From Parapristionchus giblindavisi (taxonomy: Eukaryota > Nematoda > Chromadorea > Rhabditida > Diplogasteridae): 64,000 bases of DNA. The DNA lies in NCBI GenBank assembly GCA_943737045.1, contig CALSFV010000260.1:248001-312000 (forward strand). The letters are read 5' to 3'. The notes under the pieces are model-generated. The model saw only the letters and a program-made list of their open reading frames with translations, had not been told where the DNA came from and made no database searches. A program made the position numbers and the translations under genes. This document shows positions 57,380-64,000 of this stretch, piece by piece (within the stretch, counting starts at the first letter, position 1; the number at the start of each line of letters is the position of its first letter).

Positions 57380-58140
57380 AATTAAAAGAGAGGTGGATGT
57401 TGATGGGGGGAAGGTGAGAGATCAAGATTACGAATGTAGAGGCTTTAGGTCGAAAGAGAACTGATGAATAATAACCGAATGGGTGAGAACCATTTGTATA
57501 TGAGAGACAAGTGCTAATGAATAGACAAAGTATGCAAATATCATCTAATCGGTTATTATTGATCGGTCCTCATCCGACCTAGCGCCAATGTAGAATATAA
57601 AGAAAGAAATGACGAATGGTTTTAAGTAAGAGTTCGTAAATGAATAATGGTAGGGGGAACGTAACGCTTTTTGAAGATAAATAACTATATGTATATGAAA
57701 TGGGTCGTTTAGTATATTCTATAGTGAGAGTGAATTGTCTATCTCTTTATCTCTGACCTTGATCTACGAAAGAGTATGGAAAGATAAGAGAGTACAGAGA
57801 TACAAAAATGCATTCTTTCGGAGAAAGAGGTCGAGAAGGAAAGGGAGGCGAAATCGCATATTTCTATTAAACAACGATCATGCAAATGACTCTTTCGACT
57901 TATTACTATACTAATACATACATTCACAATCTTTTACCATAGATTTTACTCTTTTCATTTTCTCCATTACTTCTTCACTTAGTTTATTCAAATTATTCGT
58001 TATGAAAAATCATTGAATCGTTTCAGGTGCCTACATCGCCTGACAAAATGCTACACAGCTTAGGACTGTGTAAAAACGTTCAACGAATCATCATATAATC
58101 TGTACTTGCTAATGTAAGATACTCATTCTTATTCCGGAAC
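57380..58140. other. Intergenic, no supported gene
   Basis: No domain, splice-supported exon or repeat boundary recognised. Confidence 0.5.
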
Positions 58141-58444
58141 TACAGCTGAACACAGGACCAGTAAAAAGTATACTATAAAAGTCTAGTATAAAAGACTCTT
58201 TCCTTCTGTTTATTTTTTCACCCTCTTTTTAACTGATCCGGTGTTCTGAAGTAGTGCCCTTATTCCTATTCACTTTCTATATCCTAACCTGTCGATCTGA
58301 CAACGGTTCTTTTGTGGTAGTACGTTTTTGTGGTACAGTTTCAAATTAGCTTGGGATGTCGCTTTAATGTTATTCTTCACACTTTTAATCGTTATTCCTT
58401 TCTTAAAATAGCCTAATTTAGAGTAACAATTACTATGAGATACA

Positions 58445-58547
<103 letters not shown>

Positions 58548-58559
58548 GGGTGATAACCA

Positions 58560-59990
58560 TTTGCAGAGCCCAAAAGTCTCCGGACACTTTTTCATTTTTT
58601 TATAACTATTGATCCAGGAAAGCAATCGAGCTGATCTTTTCAGCCAATGTACGGAATTTATCAAGGAATACAACCATGATGTGTTGGGGTTACTAAATCA
58701 GTTCACTGTAGCGTAATGATGATGCAATCGAAATACACTATTTTGAAAATTTACAATTTTTTAGTGATATCTCGTTTTCTTCTGAAACACTTTTTGAGTG
58801 GAGAACTACACTAGGGCCGCACAGTGAAAAAATCCGGAATGGCTCCGACTCCGATTTCGAGCCGTAGCTTTGTTGAAATTTTGACCACTAAAATTTGAAA
58901 CTCAGCTTCTAGACGTGCTAATGACCCGTTCCAAGTGCCAACATGATGCTAGTGAGGATTGATGTTACGCCCCAGATTATGGTTGTCATATCTCTTCATT
59001 CGCCATCAGGGCATGAAAAATAATATTTTTGGAAGGGCTGATTTGGAGATTCTGGTTCAGAGGGTTGGTTTCCTAAAATTATGGTTCCACCGCATATAGC
59101 TTTACAATGTATCATATATTTACTTACCCTATTTTGGCTTAGTTCCGATTCGTTTCAGACCCGCAGCAAAAGTTATGATGAGGTCTACTCGGTGCGCGCT
59201 CTTGCGCTTTCTCTCTTACTGCTCTCGCCCCTGGCCCTCTATTGATGAAATCCGAAATACATCCCTATCAGCTACAAATTTTCCAATAGTTATAGCTCTC
59301 ATCATGGCCATTTCATCCTAGAATAAGAGGAATACAATTTGATTATCCAATTATGAGTACCTGAATAATAGTTTGAAATATGGAAAGACCTTTGAAAGAT
59401 TTTTCATAACCACATAGAGTAGAACTCATCTTCCAGAGCACAGACCAGTTGATAAGAAAGTCAATCAACTGAATGAAGTTAAATCAACACTGGCCTTCAA
59501 AATATCCGTATCTCTATTTATCAATCAACTATCAATCAGATATCACTATCAATCAGATATCAATTAGATTTTCTGTAGGATTCAATTAATTTCACAATGT
59601 CAATGAGTAATCAATTTCTTTAGGTATTATCATTACTCGTTCTTTATTATTTGCTATATTTGAACTTTAATCTTTCTTAGATGTAATTTGCCATCATTTA
59701 CTATATACCTTTTTGTCTCACTACCATGTTATCTTTGTATCATTAGACAAGTTATGTTATTTCATGATGCTTTATGTCTCACTACCATGTTATATCTACA
59801 TCTTTCATCAGAAGTTATGGAGAGAGAGAGAGAGTTACCTTCAGTAAACTTTCTCTTTATCTAACTAGCTAACTAAACATTTGGACTGAAACTTTGGCGC
59901 AATAACCTTCAGTAACTCTCTTTATCTACATTAGTAGCTCAACATTTGGACTGAAACTCTGGTGTATTATCTGGAACCGCCTCCTTAAAT
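58560..59990. other. Intergenic with an old palindrome-spacer fragment
   Basis: 58920-59240 is a diverged inverted copy of the spacer of the giant palindromes (gtttcagacccgcagcaaaa, gaggtctactcg). A local repeat of actttctctttatct...aacatttggactgaaac occurs twice at about 59845-59955. No gene. Confidence 0.5.
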
Positions 59991-59994
59991 CTCA

Positions 59995-60003
59995 TATAAA
60001 TAG
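59995..60003 (+). promoter_or_regulatory. Candidate TATA box upstream of the 60098 gene
   Basis: TATAAATAG lies about 95 bp upstream of the ATG. A TTCATTGCAG acceptor at about 60094 lies just before the start codon, suggesting a 5' intron or trans-splicing. Confidence 0.4.
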
Positions 60004-60097
60004 ACAAACTCGAAGCTTGTTTGACACTCTTTCATATTGGTTTACACACATGTTAAGGTCTATTGTCTATGATTAATCTTTACATTCATTGCAGCTA

Positions 60098-60459
60098 ATG
60101 AGGCTTGACGAATTCATTTCATCCAACTATCCGTTCTACGAACGCCTATCTTTATTGCATAAATGTCTTTTCCTAGACCTTCTACTTACACATATTCAAA
60201 TATTTGTCACCCCGAGGTATGTTTCTACATTTTTTATGACCATAATTTAATAATTTGTTGTTTTTTCAGGGCCTCCACTAAAAAGCAATTCGTCAAAGAT
60301 CCGCATCCCAGTCTCAGATCTTCTTCATTTGTGTTCAGAAGAAACGGTGTTTGGATATCCGTCAAGGATCAAGGATTGGGATACCCTCCATCGGAAAGAA
60401 ACCCCCTGATTATTGGAAGGGGTGGCTCTCTCCATTACCTCGAGACCCTTTCAGTATGA
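60098..60459 (+). CDS. Small two-exon gene ending in a hairpin, unknown function
   Basis: Exon 1 is 60098-60216 and exon 2 is 60270-60459 with a 53-nt GT-AG intron: 102 aa. It starts MRLDEFISSNYPFYERLS with a hydrophobic stretch LFLDLLLTHIQIFV, then a basic segment (STKKQFVKDPHPSLRSSS) and SVKDQGLGYPPSERNPL. The stop codon TGA (60457-60459) sits at the loop of a long perfect hairpin (60416-60494), so the last dozen residues are encoded by one arm. No family recognised. Ends may have been created by a palindromic insertion. Confidence 0.5.
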
Positions 60460-60494
60460 AAGGGTCTCGAGGTAAATGGAGGGACCACCCCTTC
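60416..60494. repeat. Long hairpin with GTA loop over a stop codon
   Basis: Arms of about 38 bp (GAAGGGGTGGCTCTCTCCAT / complement) around GTA at 60454-60456, with about two mismatches. A smaller palindrome (TTTAACTCCA...TGGAGTTAAA) follows at about 60496-60520. Confidence 0.85.
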
Positions 60495-60539
60495 ATTTAA
60501 CTCCACTCATGGAGTTAAATGTTAATAAATAATTGTTAT

Positions 60540-61080
60540 TACTTGTTTGCTAATACACACGATTACACTACATAAACAACAACTCAGCATTGGGAACGTT
60601 AATTTAGCTTGGTTGTCATTAGGGTCCTCCGTTGATTTCTTTAGTGTCTTTCTATTTGCCTGAATTGAGGCCTTTATGATTTCATCTCATTATTGGCTTT
60701 TCAAGCTCCCTTTTCAAGTTTTTTTTTTTTTTCTACTATACGTATTTATATAATTAACAAAATAATTTAAATTTATTTTATACTTACACAAAATGATAAA
60801 ATGAACATGATCATCTTTCAAATAAGCGTTACATAGGCAATTCAGCAAAAGACTTATTAATAGTAAAGTTAAAACTAAGGGTCAACATAGTACCAAAACA
60901 CTTGAGATTATTGTTAACTCATTGTAAAGAACAATAAATCATTGAAAATGACTGAAACGACTAGGTCATTTACTTCGCTATCTAGGGCTAGAGAGAGAGA
61001 GAGAGAGAGAGAGTTGTATTCAGTTGGCCTTAACTCTCATTTACCTGCATTTCCATACACTTGCATCTGTTGATTGTGGA
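60540..61080. other. Intergenic, AT-rich
   Basis: No gene seen. A short (GA)n tract lies at about 60989-61012. Confidence 0.5.
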
Positions 61081-61087
61081 CCTCTAA

Positions 61088-61538
61088 ATGATTGAAGAAG
61101 AAGGTAATCTAAATTAATTATTATTTTCTCATGAATAGTTAATTTACAGTTAACTCGTACACTCTGGATAATGTAGAAACCACAGCTAATGAGGGAGGTG
61201 TTTATCAAGTAGCTGCTGTGTTCACTCTAAACAGAAGGCTACCTCATGAATCAGATTTTATCTACTCAATTAATGATTGCATAGAAACCCTCTTTACAAA
61301 TGTACCTCCTGAGGCAAATGTAGCTCATACACTTTTAACCGTAGTCAATACACACTTTGTTTTTTCAGAAAATTCATTCTTTATTCATTTTAAAAGAGGT
61401 GAAGATATAGGAGAAACATTTTTGAATTTTCTAAAAACATTTATTCAAAGTGGAAGTTCAGTTTCAATCAATGACCCATTCACAATCACTCTAACTACCC
61501 TTCCTAGCCCTGCAGATATGACCAAGAATGCACAATAA
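61088..61538 (+). CDS. Small two-exon gene, unknown function
   Basis: Exon 1 is 61088-61103 (MIEEE plus one base) and exon 2 is 61150-61538, with a 46-nt GT...TTTACAG intron. Total 405 nt, 134 aa plus TAA. It reads NSYTLDNVETTANEGGVYQV, then VFTLNRRLPHESDFIYSIND, ETLFTNVPPEANVAHTLL and FKRGEDIGETFLNFLKTFI, ending ADMTKNAQ. No signal peptide or membrane span; composition is that of a folded soluble protein. Family not recognised. Codon usage is AT-rich like the flanks. Confidence 0.65.
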
Positions 61539-61559
61539 TCAATGTTTGTTTCATATATT

Positions 61560-61980
61560 CAATTGATTATGGTAAATCATTTTGTTTGTTGTTCTTTCTA
61601 GTCTCTAATTAGCGAATTTGGAATGTGGTTTTAGTGATAGTAGATAGATTTTACTATCTTGAAGGTTATCTCCTAGATTGCCAAGGGTAAAAGTATGATA
61701 GCATCAAGTAACCCATCCTACCACATCTAGCATGAAAGCAGTTATTCTATAGTCGCCTATCAATTGTATGGGTGCTGTGAGTGCTGTTACTCTCTTGCTC
61801 AGAGGTTAGTTTACCGATTGCAAAATGTTACAGACTGAAGAGCTGTTATCATTTGATCAATGAGATTATTACTTCATTCTATCACTTTGAATATTGTGTA
61901 ATCTTTAATTGTTCTTGTTAATATATTTAAATTTCATCTTGTTCCTCTTGCCTTTTTTAATGACATTGGCTGGGGTGAGC
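61560..61980. other. Intergenic, no supported gene
   Basis: No feature recognised. Confidence 0.5.
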
Positions 61981-61989
61981 TGTATGCAA

Positions 61990-62011
61990 TATAAGGAGAA
62001 TGCAGAGAGAA

Positions 62012-62056
<45 letters not shown>
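61990..62056. repeat. (GA)n purine tract
   Basis: Long GAGAGA run with minor interruptions; the start of a purine-rich region that continues to about 63410. Confidence 0.9.
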
Positions 62057-62062
<6 letters not shown>

Positions 62063-62089
62063 AGGTCGTTGTAGATATTGCAAAGAGCT

Positions 62090-63590
62090 ATGGAGATACC
62101 CTGCCCCAAAAAAGTCATTCAGTAGTTTGTCGTTAGTCGCTTGTGGTCGAGTGTGATCAAGGTCAGTTCCTTGTTGATCAATTTATCGATTGGGGTGATT
62201 TTATCGATTGATTCTTATGAGGTATTCAATTGAACTTATCACTTTGATTGATCCTTGATCTCATTATTATTATTGATCTTTGATTATTATTATGATTCCA
62301 TTTATTGTTTGTTGTGAAAGAGGAGAGAGTGTGTGAAAGATTGCAGAGAAGTAGAGAAGTGAGCGAGAGAGTGTGTGAAAGTAATGGAGTGCAGAGAAGT
62401 AGAGAAGTTAGGGAGAGAGTGTGTGAAATAAGTGAGATAGTGTGTGAAAGTGAGAGAGCACTGAGATGCAGAGAAATTAGGCAGAGAGTGTGCGAAAGTG
62501 AGAGAGTACAAAGAAGCAGAGAAGTGAGCGAGAGAGTATGAGAGAGCGTGAAATATGTGAGAGAGTGTGTGAAAGGGATAGAGGGGCGAGAAGTAGAGAA
62601 GTGAGCGAAAGAGTATGAGAGAGTGCGAGAGTGCAGAGAATTAGAGAAATATGTTAGAGAGTGAGAATCTATTGATTCTTATGAGACATTCAATTGATCT
62701 ATTCACCTTGGTTGATATTTGATCTTTGATTTTTAATGATTAGTTGTGAAATAGTAGGTAAAAGTAAGAGAGCGCAGAGAAGTAGAGAAATAAGTGAGAT
62801 AGTGTGTTAAAGTGAGAGAGTACAGAGAATTAGAGAGGTGTAGTGGGTAAGCTTCGCCCCTAAAACAGTCATTCATTAGTTGATCGTCTGTCTTGTCCGG
62901 TCGTGTGTGCTGTTGCTCCAGGTCAGTTCCTTGTTGATCATGTTATCGATTGGTGTGAGTCTATCGATTGTTGTTTATGCCATCAATTGATCTATTCACT
63001 CTGATTGATACTTGATCTTTGTACTTTATTATTTTGTACTTTATTATTTTGAACTTATTACTTCCCCACTTGCTTTTTGCTTTGGAGACTACTTTGTACT
63101 TTAGTACTTTGGTTTATAGCACTATTTTGATGACGTCATTTGTAAACATGTATTAACACGTGTAGGCATGAAGTAGAGAAATGATCGAGAGAGTGTGCAA
63201 AAGTAAGAGAGCCCAGAGATGCAGGGAAGTTAGGGAGAGAGTGTGTGAAAGTGAGAGAGAGAGAGAGTGTGTGTGAAAGTGAGAGGGCACAAAGATGCAG
63301 AGTAGTGAGGGAGATAGTATGTGAAAGTGAGAGAACACAGAGATGCAGAGATGTGAGGAGAGAGTGTGTGAAAGTGAGAGAGCAGAGAGAAGCAGAGAAG
63401 TGAAGTAGCTAAGCTCCGCCCCCAAAACAGTCATTCATTAGTCGGTCGTCTGCCGCGTGTGGTCGTGTGTGCTCCAGGTCTGTTCATTGTTGATTTAGTT
63501 ATCGATTGGTATGAATCTATCGATTGATGTTTGTGTCTTCAGTTGATCTATTCATTCTAATTGATACTTGATCTTTGTTCTTGATCTTTG
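62090..63590. repeat. Higher-order tandem repeat with purine-rich spacers
   Basis: Three copies of a block containing agtcattcattagt..., gtcgtgtgtgct, ccttgttgatca, atcgattggtgtga and tacttgatctttg start at about 62115, 62865 and 63425. They are separated by 350-550 bp of degenerate GAGAGTGTGTGAAAGTGAGA sequence. The long minus-strand open frames here are low-complexity artefacts. Confidence 0.75.
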
Positions 63591-64000
63591 TACTTTATTA
63601 CTTTGTACTTCGTGTTTTATTGCTTTTTGCTTTGGAGACTACTTTGTACTTTAGTACTTTGTTACTTTGGCGGCTTGCACTATTTTGATGACGTCATTTG
63701 TACTTGTTAACATGTGTTAACACGTATACCTGTCTGCATCCTTTGATCTCAGGTGTACTTGTTTACTACTCGCCTTGCTTTTTGCTTTGGAGACTACTTT
63801 GTACTTTTGTACTTTGCACTATTTTGATGACGTCATTTGTACTTGTTAACACATGTACCTGTCAATGTCGGCATCCTTTGATGTCAGGTGTACTTGTACC
63901 TGTCAATCAAATTATGATGTCGGCATCCTTTGATGTTGGGTACAAAGTGCAAACAAAGTACAAACAAAGTGCAACCAAAATGCAAACAAAGTGCAAACTA
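63590..64000. repeat. Tandem array containing TGATGACGTCATTTGTACTT
   Basis: Units with ggagactactttgtacttt, the palindrome TGATGACGTCA and cctgtc...catcctttgatgtc repeat at about 63080, 63640, 63790 and 63880, ending in GTGCAAACAAAGT repeats at the window edge. Confidence 0.7.

Noticed and set aside
63153..63434. 93-codon minus-strand Ser/Leu/His-rich open frame
   Set aside because: Low-complexity translation of the GAGAGTGTG-type purine repeat.

Overview
The window looks like a repeat-rich stretch of a nematode (or similarly compact invertebrate) nuclear genome. Coding exons are split by very short introns (39-60 nt) with TTTCAG-type acceptors. The one clearly recognisable host gene belongs to the casein-kinase-1/TTBK-like family that is greatly expanded in nematodes. 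The genus cannot be fixed from the sequence. No bacterial operon, rRNA, CRISPR array or virus is visible.

Layout. 1-5.3 kb: a decayed mariner transposase, non-coding sequence and a tRNA-derived SINE. 5.3-6.9 kb: copy 1 of a lysine-rich gene starting MGCC; copy 2 is at 49.4-50.8 kb. 7-20 kb: a head-to-tail segmental duplication (unit A about 6985-11780, unit B about 11790-20080). Each unit carries a secreted cysteine-rich gene (+), a gene with two GRF-like zinc-finger motifs (-) and an 81-codon gene (-). The units differ by clean insertions: MITEs, a LINE, an 83-bp satellite, a hAT-type element and TTAA elements. These give empty-site evidence for several transposon families. 21.9-26.8 kb: a complete nine-exon CK1/TTBK-like kinase gene whose introns hold at least six mobile elements, including a mariner nested in a foldback element. 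Inverted copies of the 81-codon gene region flank it (19.8-21.5 and 26.8-28.3 kb). 28.4-34 kb: Penelope-like retroelement (PLE) remains, one set inside a 2.75-kb palindrome with hammerhead-ribozyme-like motifs and one with its GIY-YIG domain N-terminal to the reverse transcriptase. 34-54.5 kb: giant palindromes and MITEs, several flanked by TTAA and several carrying tRNA-like modules. 55-61.6 kb: gene pieces, including two small two-exon genes that look intact (60098-60459 and 61088-61538). 62-64 kb: purine-rich simple sequence and a tandem array.

The genes do not form a pathway. The main story is the mobile-element ecology: many non-autonomous, TTAA-flanked palindromic elements, some with pol III box-like cores, with no TTAA-type transposase in the window, next to PLEs with ribozyme-like motifs. 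Exon models were built by hand from reading frame, splice motifs and agreement between paralogues. They are inference until transcripts are mapped.
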